A DNA stretch of 64,000 nucleotides from Paraburkholderia kururiensis JCM 10599 = LMG 19447 (lineage in GTDB: Bacteria; Pseudomonadota; Gammaproteobacteria; Burkholderiales; Burkholderiaceae). Made by a program: the position numbers and the translations under genes. Below, in pieces: positions 45,613-55,841 of this stretch. The stretch is taken from positions 1 through 64,000 of the forward strand of contig NZ_RJZE01000018.1 in the NCBI RefSeq assembly GCF_003986935.1. Direction: 5' to 3'. The notes beneath the pieces are model-generated. The model saw only the letters and a list, made by a program, of their open reading frames with translations. It ran no database searches and had not been told where the DNA came from. Every line of letters starts with the position of its first letter. The first letter of the stretch is position 1.

Positions 45613-46332
45613 TTACTGACCGCGTGCGGCGAGCCGCAGATTGTTCTTCGACGACGACAGCTGCGTGCCCGTCACGAAGAACGCATGCAGACCGTGCGCG
45701 AAACGCTTCAGCTTGCTCACGACCGCCTTGTTGGCGCGCGTGAGCGCGTTGTAGCCGAGCACCGCCGGAATCGCGACGAAGAGGCCGAACGCGGTCATGA
45801 TGAGCGCTTCGCCCACGGGGCCGGCCACCTGGTCGATGGACGTCTGTCCCGTCGCGCCGATGGTGAGCAGCGCGTGATAGATGCCCCACACCGTGCCGAA
45901 CAGACCCACGAACGGCGCCGTGCTGCCCACGGAGGCGAGCACCGCAAGCCCGCTTTGCATGCGCGAGATGGATTCGTCCATCGTGTCGTTGAGGCACCGG
46001 GTGATCCAGTCCGATACGTCCATGCGATCGTGCAGATGCGGCTGCGTCTGATGATGATGCTCCGAGGCTTCCTGGCCCGCGAGCGCCAGCGCGAGGAACG
46101 GATTGTCGGCGCGTGTGCCGCTGCCGAGCTTGCGCACGCCGTCGGCGAAATCGCCGGAATGCCAGAACGCCTGTTCGGCGTGCTTCGTGAGTCGCTTCAG
46201 ACGCATCACGTTCCAGCCCTTCAGCGCGATCACGCTCCACGACAGCACCGACATCACGGTGAGCGCGATGGCAATACCACGCGTCACGAAATCCCCTTGC
46301 GCCCAGACGTGGGCGATACCGTAGTTCTGCAT
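45613..46332 (-). CDS. exbB: Proton channel protein ExbB (MotA/TolQ family)
   Basis: A 239-residue protein with three membrane segments: one N-terminal (GIAIALTVMSVLSWSVIAL) and two in the conserved proton-channel domain (VGSTAPFVGLFGTVWGIYHAL; GEALIMTAFGLFVAIPAVLGYNAL). A His-rich loop (EASEHHHQTQPHLHDR) precedes it. ATG 46332 follows GAGGATCGAA; in-frame sequence to 46419 lies within tonB's end and is not family-like. It forms the ExbB-ExbD motor for TonB. Confidence 0.93.
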   Translation of the reverse strand: MQNYGIAHVWAQGDFVTRGIAIALTVMSVLSWSVIALKGWNVMRLKRLTKHAEQAFWHSGDFADGVRKLGSGTRADNPFLALALAGQEASEHHHQTQPHLHDRMDVSDWITRCLNDTMDESISRMQSGLAVLASVGSTAPFVGLFGTVWGIYHALLTIGATGQTSIDQVAGPVGEALIMTAFGLFVAIPAVLGYNALTRANKAVVSKLKRFAHGLHAFFVTGTQLSSSKNNLRLAARGQ

Positions 46333-46375
46333 TTCGATCCTCTTGTTTTGCGTGCCGGTGTCGGCAAAAGCGGCT

Positions 46376-47107
46376 TCAGTCGTGGAGGCTGAAGTCGAAA
46401 GGCTGGGTGTAGGCGGCACGCACCGGTTCGCCGTTTTCCAGGTACGGCTTGCAGGTGCTGTCGCGCATGGCGTCGAGCGCGGCGTCGTCGAGCCGGCTGT
46501 AGCCGCTGCTTTTCTTCAGCTCGACGTTCTCGATCGAGCCCGTGAGGCCTACTACGAAGCGCACGTAGGCGATGCCTGTCTCGCCGCGGCGCTTCGAGAG
46601 GGCGGGGTAGTCGGGCTGGGCAATGCGGCAATCCAGATGCGAGACGTTGCGAGGCGCGTTCAGGGCCATGGCCGGCCTGGCCGGCGCCGACGGTGCGGCG
46701 GCGGGGCTTGAGGGCGCCGCAGGCGTGGTCGCAGGAGCCGGCGTGGCGTCCTGAGCCGAAGGCGCCGCTGTTTGCGGCAACGGCGTCGGTGCAGGCTTGG
46801 GCACCACCTTCTGCTGAGGCTTGGGCGGCGTTTTGGTTTTTTCGCGTACGACGGGCGGCGCAGGCCTCGGCTCCGGCGTCGACTGGATCGCGGCCGGGGC
46901 CGCCGCCGCTTCGGGCCGCAGCAACTCGGCAGTAATGGTGTGCGACTCGAGCGCGAGCGGCTGGGCGTTCTCGTTGCGCACGCGCAGCGCGACGGCCAGC
47001 AGCGCGGCATGGATGGCGGCCACAGCCGCGACCGCAACGACAACGCGGGGCTTCATGCGAAAGGAGGGAGCCGGGTTCATGCCGGCATGGAGACTGAAAA
47101 CCTGCAT
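46376..47107 (-). CDS. tonB: Energy transducer TonB
   Basis: About 243 residues: an N-terminal membrane anchor (VVVAVAAVAAIHAALLAVAL) with the conserved His, a long Pro-rich periplasmic linker (about 60-150, with PKP and PAP repeats), and a C-terminal TonB domain (PDYPALSKRRGETGIAYVRF, SSGYSRLDDAALDAM). It transmits energy from ExbBD to outer-membrane siderophore and heme receptors. The start is uncertain: ATGs at 47107, 47080 and 47056 are in frame, none with a strong ribosome site. Head of the tonB-exbB-exbD operon. Confidence 0.9.
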   Translation of the reverse strand: MQVFSLHAGMNPAPSFRMKPRVVVAVAAVAAIHAALLAVALRVRNENAQPLALESHTITAELLRPEAAAAPAAIQSTPEPRPAPPVVREKTKTPPKPQQKVVPKPAPTPLPQTAAPSAQDATPAPATTPAAPSSPAAAPSAPARPAMALNAPRNVSHLDCRIAQPDYPALSKRRGETGIAYVRFVVGLTGSIENVELKKSSGYSRLDDAALDAMRDSTCKPYLENGEPVRAAYTQPFDFSLHD

Positions 47108-47167
47108 GTTAGCGTGGTCGCGTGGCCGGGCGCTCGACGAAAAGGCGGCTTTTCGCAAAGTGCGGCG

Positions 47168-47230
47168 TCATTTGTGGAAGATCAGCAGAGAAATGCACAG
47201 CGTCATGACGAAACCCATCAGCAATTCCAT
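47168..47230 (-). CDS. Candidate 20-residue membrane microprotein upstream of tonB
   Basis: The reverse strand encodes a 20-residue peptide, MELLMGFVMTLCISLLIFHK, with a GGAG ribosome site exactly six bases before the ATG (47237-47240). The middle 15 residues are hydrophobic with a charged end on each side, as expected of a single-pass inner-membrane microprotein. It lies about 60 bases before the likely tonB start on the same strand. No family is known to me; a chance ORF cannot be excluded. Confidence 0.45.
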   Translation of the reverse strand: MELLMGFVMTLCISLLIFHK

Positions 47231-47465
47231 CCCGGACTCCTCGTCGAGAATGAGCGTCAGCTGGCTGGTTTCGGAACTGGCTTGCTGTCGGTGGTGAAGA
47301 GAAGCGCGAAGCGGTGCGTACGGTGGGTACGTCACGCGCCTGGGAGCGGCGCTTCAGTGAAACGTGTACCTCAGCGCTCGTGGCGCAACGCGATGCTCAC
47401 GTTGAATCCGCGGGGCCGGCTGTCCCGGCGCGCGCTGCATTGCCGGGTGGGGCGCCGAAGCCGTG

Positions 47466-47717
47466 TCATGCAGCTTTGCGTCCGTAGAACGTAACTGCGG
47501 CCGTGACGGGCTGCGCGGCCGGACGACCGTGTGCTACGCCGCACTGGCTCGCGCAGACACCGCTCTCGGCCATGATCTGGCGGACGGTTTCCTCGCACTT
47601 GCCGCAGCACGTCGCCACGCCAAGCTCGAACTGGAGCTCCTCGAACGTGTCGACGCCTTCCGCAATGGATGCGCGAATCTTCCGGTCGGAAACAGACTTG
47701 CAGACGCAGACGATCAT
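47466..47717 (-). CDS. bfd: Bacterioferritin-associated ferredoxin Bfd
   Basis: An 83-residue [2Fe-2S] protein. The four cysteines occur as MIVCVCKSVSD (4 and 6) and TCCGKCEETVRQIM (about 38 and 41), the BFD-like Fer2 pattern. Bfd delivers electrons to bacterioferritin so that stored iron is released. The Ala-rich C-terminal extension with two extra cysteines (VCASQCGV) is longer than in E. coli Bfd. A strong Fur-box-like site lies 23 bases upstream, so it is expressed under iron starvation; bfr lies 1.2 kb away. Confidence 0.93.
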   Translation of the reverse strand: MIVCVCKSVSDRKIRASIAEGVDTFEELQFELGVATCCGKCEETVRQIMAESGVCASQCGVAHGRPAAQPVTAAVTFYGRKAA

Positions 47718-47739
47718 GGCTTGAGTGATAGCTAACGTT

Positions 47740-47760
47740 AATGCGAATTATTATCATTAT
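47740..47760. promoter_or_regulatory. Fur-box-like site upstream of bfd
   Basis: AATGCGAATTATTATCATTAT has the AATGCGAAT and ATTATCATT arms of Fur sites, in an AT-rich stretch directly before bfd. The remaining bases 47761-48013 show no gene. Confidence 0.85.
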
Positions 47761-48013
47761 GTTAGATGCATTTGGCAAGCCCCGGCCCTCTCCCCAGAAG
47801 GGATTTTTGTAACAAAACCAGTCACATGCGAGTGGATGGGGCGAGAGTGGGGCGACAGCGGCCTGCTGAGTGAGGCTGCTGAGGCGCCTGTGGGCGTGTC
47901 GGTCGAAGGGGTTGCGGGGGCCTTCTGGCCCCTCGGTGGCCCAGCGGCGGCGTGCCTTGCGGGCCGCGGGCGCTGTGAGCGGGTCGGTTGTGTCCGCCGG
48001 GAAGCGGAAGCTC

Positions 48014-48898
48014 TCAGGCCGCTTGCGGCGCCGTCGCGGTTCGTCGCGACGGAATATCGACGCTTTCCACCGGTGCGTCGATTTGTAGCAGCGTGAGTGC
48101 CAACTGACGCAGATGGGCCCCGTCGCCCGTCGAGCAGAACCGCGGCGGCAATGGTGCGGCGGCGGATTCGGTCAGCAAATCGTGCTGGGCGAGCACGCGT
48201 TCAAGCTGGCGCGCAATGGCCACGCTCGTGTCGATGAGCGTCATGCGTTCGCCCACGATGTCGCGGATGGTGGCATCGAGAAACGGATAGTGCGTACAGC
48301 CCAGCACGAGCGTGTCCGCGCCGGCCTCGAGCATCGGCGCGAGGTAGCCCTCGAGCCGCGCCCGCATCTCGGGCGAGCCGACGTCGCAGCGTTCGATGGC
48401 TTCCACGAGCCCGTGCCCGGGCTGGCACAGAAAGCGGCAGTCGGCGCCGTGGCGCTCGAGCAGTGCCTGAAAGCGTGCGCTTGCCAGCGTGACCTGGGTC
48501 GCGAGCACACCTACCACGCGCGACTTCGACTGCTGCACGGCAGGCTTGATACCGGGTTCCACGCCGACGAGCGGCACGGAAAGCTTCTCGCGCACCAGTG
48601 CGATCGACTCCGCCGTCGCCGTGTTGCAGGCCACCACGAGCGCCTTCGCGCCTTGCGCCACGAGCCACGAGCAGATGGCGAGCGTGCGGTCGGCGATGAA
48701 GTCGGCGTCGCGTGCGCCGTAAGGGGCGTAGCGGGAGTCAGCGGCGTAGATGATCGATTCGCCGGGCAGCATCGCGCGCACCGCGCGCAAGACGGAGAGG
48801 CCGCCCAGCCCCGAATCGAAGATGCCGACCGGTGCCTGGCGAAGCAGGGACGGGCCGGACGTGACGGCGGGCGCGAGCGCGCCCAGGTTCGGGCTCAT
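48014..48898 (-). CDS. murI: Glutamate racemase
   Basis: A 294-residue protein with the family opening PVGIFDSGLGGLSVLRAV and both catalytic cysteines, in VVACNTATAESI and VLGCTHYPFLD. It makes D-glutamate for peptidoglycan. The C-terminal region after about 255 is a variable tail. It follows the bacterioferritin gene by 15 bases on the same strand, an arrangement that suggests co-transcription. Confidence 0.95.
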   Translation of the reverse strand: MSPNLGALAPAVTSGPSLLRQAPVGIFDSGLGGLSVLRAVRAMLPGESIIYAADSRYAPYGARDADFIADRTLAICSWLVAQGAKALVVACNTATAESIALVREKLSVPLVGVEPGIKPAVQQSKSRVVGVLATQVTLASARFQALLERHGADCRFLCQPGHGLVEAIERCDVGSPEMRARLEGYLAPMLEAGADTLVLGCTHYPFLDATIRDIVGERMTLIDTSVAIARQLERVLAQHDLLTESAAAPLPPRFCSTGDGAHLRQLALTLLQIDAPVESVDIPSRRTATAPQAA

Positions 48899-48913
48899 AT
48901 CGGATTCGGCGGA

Positions 48914-49393
48914 TCAGGACTCGGCGGAACCCATGGCGGACTGCTGGTAGTTCTGAATGCCGACCTTGTCGATGAGATCGAGCTGGGTTTCGAGCCAGTC
49001 GATGTGTTCTTCGGTGTCGTCGAGAATCTTCACGAAGATTTCGCGCGAGACGAAATCGCGCACCGACTCGCAATACGCGATGGCTTCCTTGCAGGTGGCC
49101 TGCGAGCCCTGTTCGAGCTTCAGGTCGCACTCGAGGATTTCCTTCGTTTCCTCGCCCACGAGCAGCTTGTGCAGGTCTTGCAGGTTCGGCAGCCCGTCGA
49201 GCATGAAGATACGTTCGATCAGCCAGTCGGCGTGCTTCATCTCGCCGATCGACTCGTCGTACTCGTGCTTGCCGAGTTTCTCGAGGCCCCAATGCTTGTA
49301 CATCCGTGCATGCAGGAAATACTGATTGATCGCGGTGAGCTCGTTCTTCAACTGCGCATTCAGATATTCGAGGACTTTCTTGTCGCCTTGCAT
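48914..49393 (-). CDS. bfr: Bacterioferritin
   Basis: A 159-residue four-helix ferritin-like protein. The diiron ligands are in LKNELTAINQYFLHARM (Glu18) and the GEMKHADWLIERIFMLDG block (Glu51, Met52 for heme, His54), with further Glu/His in helix 4 (DDTEEHIDWLETQL). It assembles into a 24-mer that oxidises and stores iron. ATG 49393 gives the standard N-terminus MQGDKKVLEYLN. It is upstream of murI and close to bfd. Confidence 0.95.
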   Translation of the reverse strand: MQGDKKVLEYLNAQLKNELTAINQYFLHARMYKHWGLEKLGKHEYDESIGEMKHADWLIERIFMLDGLPNLQDLHKLLVGEETKEILECDLKLEQGSQATCKEAIAYCESVRDFVSREIFVKILDDTEEHIDWLETQLDLIDKVGIQNYQQSAMGSAES

Positions 49394-49518
49394 GGTGATG
49401 TTCCTTGTGTCTTTTAGGGGCTTCGGCAAGATTTCAGCCGGGGTTTCGACCGAGGTTCTCAACGATAAACGCTGGAACCGCAAAAGCCAAGGCCGGCGGC
49501 CTTACTGGCCATTCCCGA

Positions 49519-49558
49519 ACGCACCAGGGCCAGCCGCTACGGCTAGCCCTGGTGCGTT
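49519..49558. other. Long GC-rich hairpin between bfr and fumarase genes
   Basis: AACGCACCAGGGC and GCCCTGGTGCGTT flank a further GCCG/CGGC pair, giving an almost perfect 18-bp dyad. It lies 58 bases beyond the fumarase stop on the reverse strand. There is no clear T-run, so its terminator role is only probable. Confidence 0.5.
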
Positions 49559-49616
49559 GCAGGCGCTCTTGCGGGCGCCGCGTTCAGACACGTTCAGACC
49601 GGGTTCAAACCAGGAT

Positions 49617-51140
49617 TCAGGCCGTGGCGACCGGAATCTTGCCGATCTTCGCCTGCCATTCCTTCGGACCCGTCTGGTGTACCGACGTGCCGGTCGAATC
49701 GACGGCCACGGTCACGGGCATGTCCTGCACGTCGAACTCGTAGATCGCTTCCATGCCGAGGTCTTCGAACGCGAGTACCTTCGCGCCGCGGATCGCCTTC
49801 GACACGAGGTACGCCGCGCCGCCCACGGCCATCAGGTAAGCGGCCTTGTGCTTACGAATTGCCTCGATGGCCACCGGGCCGCGCTCGGCCTTGCCGATCA
49901 TCGAGATGAGGCCCGTTTGCGCGAGCATCATTTCCGTGAACTTGTCCATGCGCGTCGCCGTGGTGGGGCCGGCCGGGCCGACCACTTCGTCGCGTACCGG
50001 ATCGACCGGACCGACGTAATAGATCACGCGGTTCGTGAAGTCCACGGGCAGCTTCTCGCCCTTCGCAAGCATGTCGGCGATGCGCTTGTGCGCGGCGTCG
50101 CGGCCCGTGAGCATCTTGCCCGAGAGCAGCAGCGTCTGGCCCGGCTTCCAGCCCGCGACTTCCTCGGGCGTGAGCGTGTTGAGGTCCACGCGCTTGCTCG
50201 TTTCCGTGTTCGGCTGCCACTGGACCTTCGGCCAGGCGTCGAGCGAGGGCGGTTCGAGTTTCGCGACGCCGGAGCCGTCGAGCGTGAAGTGCGCGTGACG
50301 CGTAGCCGCGCAGTTCGGGATGATGGCGATCGGCTTGGACGCGGCGTGCGTCGGCGCAGCCATGATCTTCACGTCGAGCACGGTAGCGAGGCCGCCCAGG
50401 CCCTGAGCGCCGATGCCGAGCGCGTTGACCTTCTCGTGCAGTTCCACGCGCAGTTCCTCGATCCAGTCCTGCGGGCCGCGGGCAATGATCTCCTGAATGT
50501 CGATCGGGTCCATCAGCGATTCCTTGGCCATCAGCATCGCCTTCTCTGCGGTGCCGCCGATGCCGATGCCGAGCATGCCCGGCGGGCACCAGCCCGCGCC
50601 CATCGTGGGCACGGTCTTGAGCACCCAGTCGACGATCGAATCCGACGGGTTGAGCATGGCGAACTTCGACTTGTTTTCCGAGCCGCCGCCCTTGGCCGCC
50701 ACCTGCACGTCGACCTTGTCGCCCGGCACGATCTCGTAGTGGATCACGGCGGGCGTGTTGTCCTTCGTGTTCTTGCGGGCGCCCTCGGGCGGATTCACGA
50801 TCGAGGCGCGCAGCACGTTGTCGGGATGCGTGTAACCGCGGCGCACGCCTTCGTTGATCATGTCGGTGACGCTCATGGTGGCGCCGTCCCACCGCACGTC
50901 CATGCCGACCTTCACGAACACCGTCACGATGCCCGTGTCCTGGCAGATCGGGCGGTGGCCTTCGGCGCACATGCGGCTGTTGGTGAGGATCTGCGCAATG
51001 GCGTCCTTCGCCGCGGGGCTCTGTTCGAGCTCATAGGCGCGGCCGAGCGCCTGGATGTAGTCGAGCGGATGGTAGTAGCTGATGTACTGCAGAGAATCCG
51101 CAATGCTCTGGATCAGGTCTTCCTGTTTGATGACGGTCAT
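49617..51140 (-). CDS. fumA: Class I (iron-sulfur) fumarate hydratase
   Basis: A 507-residue enzyme fused from the alpha and beta domains of class I fumarases. The [4Fe-4S] cysteines are in RMCAEGHRPICQDTG, GWCPPGMLGIGIGG and IPNCAATRHAHF. The beta domain carries GPAGPTTATRMD and FEDLGMEAIYEF. It interconverts fumarate and malate in the TCA cycle and is iron- and oxygen-sensitive. ATG 51140 (MTVIKQEDLIQSI) is chosen; an earlier in-frame start at 51167 is possible. Its location next to iron genes may be chance. Confidence 0.95.
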   Translation of the reverse strand: MTVIKQEDLIQSIADSLQYISYYHPLDYIQALGRAYELEQSPAAKDAIAQILTNSRMCAEGHRPICQDTGIVTVFVKVGMDVRWDGATMSVTDMINEGVRRGYTHPDNVLRASIVNPPEGARKNTKDNTPAVIHYEIVPGDKVDVQVAAKGGGSENKSKFAMLNPSDSIVDWVLKTVPTMGAGWCPPGMLGIGIGGTAEKAMLMAKESLMDPIDIQEIIARGPQDWIEELRVELHEKVNALGIGAQGLGGLATVLDVKIMAAPTHAASKPIAIIPNCAATRHAHFTLDGSGVAKLEPPSLDAWPKVQWQPNTETSKRVDLNTLTPEEVAGWKPGQTLLLSGKMLTGRDAAHKRIADMLAKGEKLPVDFTNRVIYYVGPVDPVRDEVVGPAGPTTATRMDKFTEMMLAQTGLISMIGKAERGPVAIEAIRKHKAAYLMAVGGAAYLVSKAIRGAKVLAFEDLGMEAIYEFDVQDMPVTVAVDSTGTSVHQTGPKEWQAKIGKIPVATA

Positions 51141-51216
51141 GACTAGGCTCAGTGGGGACGGGGACAACGTTGTGCCGGCAGGGCACGGCGTTGTTCGCCG
51201 TGCCCTGCCGGCGAAT

Positions 51217-51825
51217 TCAGTGTTGTGTATCGATGGCGGCGGGGGCCGCAGCAGCGGGCTGACGCGCCGCGAGTTCGTGAAAGTGCTCGGGATGCGTGCT
51301 CGTGGTCAACCGGTCGATCCACGCCATCACGAGCGCCGACACGAGGAACGCGCCGTGGATGATGACCTGCCACATCACCGTATGCGTGGAGTGCTTGTCG
51401 GGATCGATGAACGTCTTGAGCAGATGGATCGACGAGATGCTGATGAGCGCCATGGCGAGCTTCACCTTGAGCACGCCGGCGTTCACGTGGTCGAGCCATT
51501 CGGGCTCGTCGGGATGCCCTTCCACGCCGAGCCGCGACACGAAGGTCTCATAGCCGCCGATGATCACCATGACGAGCAGGTTCGAGATCATCACCACGTC
51601 GATCAGGCCGAGCACGATCAGCATGATGCTGGTCTCGTCGAGCGACATGGAGGCCGTCACCAGATGCCAGACCTCTTTGAGGAAGAGGACCACGTACACG
51701 CCTTGCGCGACGATGAGGCCGAGATAGAGCGGCACCTGCAGCCAGCGGCTCATGAAAATCAGCCTGGGGAGCGGACGCATGGGCCGGCGGGCGCCGGTTC
51801 GCGGGTCGGGACGTGCAGCGGACAT
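51217..51825 (-). CDS. UPF0114 / TIGR00645 membrane protein (YqhA-like)
   Basis: About 202 residues with three or four membrane helices (WLQVPLYLGLIVAQGVYVVLF, MLIVLGLIDVVMISNLLVMVIIGGYETF in pieces, VIIHGAFLVSALVMAWIDRL). The sequence between them, GYETFVSRLGVEGHPDEPEWL, is the TIGR00645 signature. Its function is unknown. The start is uncertain: ATG 51825 or 51780, with in-frame sequence reaching 51948 that encodes Gly-Pro-Leu repeats unlikely to be real protein. Confidence 0.85.
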   Translation of the reverse strand: MSAARPDPRTGARRPMRPLPRLIFMSRWLQVPLYLGLIVAQGVYVVLFLKEVWHLVTASMSLDETSIMLIVLGLIDVVMISNLLVMVIIGGYETFVSRLGVEGHPDEPEWLDHVNAGVLKVKLAMALISISSIHLLKTFIDPDKHSTHTVMWQVIIHGAFLVSALVMAWIDRLTTSTHPEHFHELAARQPAAAAPAAIDTQH

Positions 51826-51868
51826 AGACAGTGACGGTATAGGCAGGTGGCGCTGGCGGGTCGGCAAC

Positions 51869-51904
51869 GGGCCGGTTAATGGGCCCGTTAATGGGCCGGT
51901 CAGC
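51869..51904. repeat. Three 12-bp direct repeats upstream of the UPF0114 gene
   Basis: GGGCCGGTTAAT, GGGCCCGTTAAT and GGGCCGGTCAGC lie head to tail, with a degenerate fourth unit following. Each contains the near-palindrome GGGCCGGT. They are 45-80 bases upstream of the probable start and could be a regulator-binding array or simple slippage. Confidence 0.6.
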
Positions 51905-52091
51905 GGACCGTTGCGCCGCAATTCGCGGTACGGGCCGGCGGCGCACATGAAGGGCGCTGCGCGGCGGGCGCGTTATTGTACAGCGTGGCGGACATCGACC
52001 GCCGCGGCGCGGGCGACGCGCGCCGTGTTTGCGCGTCATGTCTCGCTGTCGTCGATGCGGCCGCTCAGGTGCCGCGGTCATTCACGACCAT

Positions 52092-52991
52092 TCAAGAGGT
52101 CACAGGCGGCACCCGCCTGCTCTTGAGGCTCGCGAGCGCGATGCCCGCCACCACGCAGGCAAGCGCTACACCGTGCGCGAGCGTGGGGCGCTCGCCGAGA
52201 AACACGATGCCGTAGGCCGCCGCGGCCACCGGCAATACCGCGCTGAACACGCCGGCCAGACTGCCCGGCACATGCCGGATTCCCTTCATCCACAGCCAGA
52301 ACGAAAAGATGCTGGCTGACAGCGCGTACCAGAGCGCGAGCGCCCAGATGCCGGCCGGCACGGAGGCGAAATGGAACTGTGCGAGCGGCGCGATGCCGAA
52401 GGGCAGCATGAGCAACAGACCGAAGAAATGCGTGTAGGCGCAGATGTCGATGGGCGCGAGGGTCTGGGTAAGGCGCCGCGACAGGATCACGTAAAGCGAC
52501 TCGCAGCACACGGCGCCGAGCACCATCAGGTTGCCGGCCACGGAAGATGCCGCCTCGCCGCTGGCTGCGTCACTGGCGTGGGCAAGGTTGATGACCACGA
52601 CGCCCACCACGGCGAGCGCAATGGAAGCGAGTGCGCGGCCGTCGGGCCGCTCGCGCAGGAAGAGCCACGAAAACAGCGCGACGACGGCTGGAATGGTGCT
52701 CGTGATCACGCCGGCCGCGACCGCGCTCGTGCGATGCACGCCGTTGAGCATGAGCAGCGTAAACCCGAATGTACCGAACAGCGCCTGAAGGAACAGATTG
52801 AACCATTCGCCCCGTTTCACCTGTTTCATCTTCGACAGGCGCAAGAGCGGCCACAGCACGGCCATGGCGATCACGAAACGCAGGAGCGCAAAGAAGGGGA
52901 CGGGAACAAAGGCGACGATCGATTTGCCGATGCCGACGTTGCTGCCCACGAGCAGCATGGCGGCGATGAGAAACAGCGCGTATCGGTTCAA
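52092..52991 (-). CDS. EamA-family (DMT) transporter
   Basis: A 299-residue drug/metabolite transporter with two EamA repeats and about ten membrane helices. It starts MNRYALFLIAAMLLVGSNVGIGKSI and carries the paired signatures FGFTLLMLNGVHRTSAVAAGVITSTIPAVVALFSWL (split by turns) and GSLAGVFSAVLPVAAAAYGIVFLGERP. Substrates in this family include amino acids and metabolites; none can be assigned here. It is a single gene transcribed away from acs. Confidence 0.88.
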   Translation of the reverse strand: MNRYALFLIAAMLLVGSNVGIGKSIVAFVPVPFFALLRFVIAMAVLWPLLRLSKMKQVKRGEWFNLFLQALFGTFGFTLLMLNGVHRTSAVAAGVITSTIPAVVALFSWLFLRERPDGRALASIALAVVGVVVINLAHASDAASGEAASSVAGNLMVLGAVCCESLYVILSRRLTQTLAPIDICAYTHFFGLLLMLPFGIAPLAQFHFASVPAGIWALALWYALSASIFSFWLWMKGIRHVPGSLAGVFSAVLPVAAAAYGIVFLGERPTLAHGVALACVVAGIALASLKSRRVPPVTS

Positions 52992-53375
52992 GCTTCAATC
53001 CGGTGGGCAGGTCAGTTAGCATTGTAAGAGCCTGCTTACGAGGGCGCATAGCGCGATCTCGCGCTTACCGAAGCGAGGGCGTTCGGCGCGCCGCGGCTCA
53101 CGCGTAAGTGCTCGGTAAGTTACCGCGCTTATCGTTGCAGGCGGACGGGGCGGTGGCCGCCGCGGTTCTGCCATGGTGCAGCGCCGCATGCGGTGCCGCA
53201 TGTAGTACCGTTTCGCGGCGCATCGGCCGGTCTGCTTACAGCGGGATCACGGACGCCATGCGCGAGGGTTGGAGACAGATACGGACGGTCCGCCATGAGC
53301 GGCGCCGCCAAAGATACGGTGCGCAGCATGCGTACCACAACGGTTTCACGTTTCATCTTCACCAAGGGGTAGTCG
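52992..53375. other. EamA-acs divergent intergenic region
   Basis: 384 bases with no convincing gene. An AAGGGGTAGTCG stretch directly before ATG 53376 is the probable acs ribosome site. I see no clear operator for either divergent gene. Confidence 0.4.
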
Positions 53376-55358
<1,983 letters not shown>

Positions 55359-55416
55359 AGTAACGATCTGAGGCACCAGCCTGATCCACCGGCCTGACGC
55401 AAAGAGCAGGCCAAAA

Positions 55417-55462
55417 AAACGCGCTGCGCGGACAATCCCGATTGCCTGCGCAGCGCGTTTTT
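55417..55462 (+). terminator. Intrinsic terminator after acs
   Basis: AAACGCGCTGCGC and GCGCAGCGCGTTTTT form a strong stem with a T-run, about 60 bases after the acs stop and just before the symporter genes. The symporter therefore probably has its own promoter or depends on partial read-through. Confidence 0.85.
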
Positions 55463-55475
55463 GCTACATAGGCGC

Positions 55476-55841
55476 ATGACCGCGCCGCACCTCTCTTCCC
55501 GAACCCCGATCAATCCCTTGCCCGAGCCGCCTGTGGTCACGCAGGCCATGGCGCGCGCGCATCGCCGTTACTGGCGCTTCAACGTCGCGCTGATCGCGGT
55601 GCTGATGACGATCGGTTTTCTCGTCTCTTTCGTCGTGCCGCTCGTGGCGCCCCGTGTTGCCGATGTGCGTTTTGCGGGCTTCAGCCTGCCGTTCTATCTG
55701 GGGGCGCAGGGTGCCATTCTCGTGTACCTGGCGCTCATCGCCATCTACATCGTGTTGATGCAGCGCGCGGACCGCGTGCTGCTGACCACCCTCAACGAAG
55801 AGGCCGCTGCGCTGGCCGGTCAACGCCAGCCCAGCGCATGA
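55476..55841 (+). CDS. DUF4212 sodium/substrate symporter small subunit
   Basis: A 121-residue protein with two membrane segments (VALIAVLMTIGFLVSFVVPLV and AQGAILVYLALIAIYIVLM in the second half) and the family pattern RRYWRFNVALIAVL ... SLPFYLGAQG. DUF4212 proteins are always encoded directly before a VC_2705-type solute:sodium symporter, as here. Its start ATG 55476 lies 14 bases after the acs terminator, and its stop overlaps the large-subunit start by four bases (ATGA). Confidence 0.88.
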   Translation: MTAPHLSSRTPINPLPEPPVVTQAMARAHRRYWRFNVALIAVLMTIGFLVSFVVPLVAPRVADVRFAGFSLPFYLGAQGAILVYLALIAIYIVLMQRADRVLLTTLNEEAAALAGQRQPSA

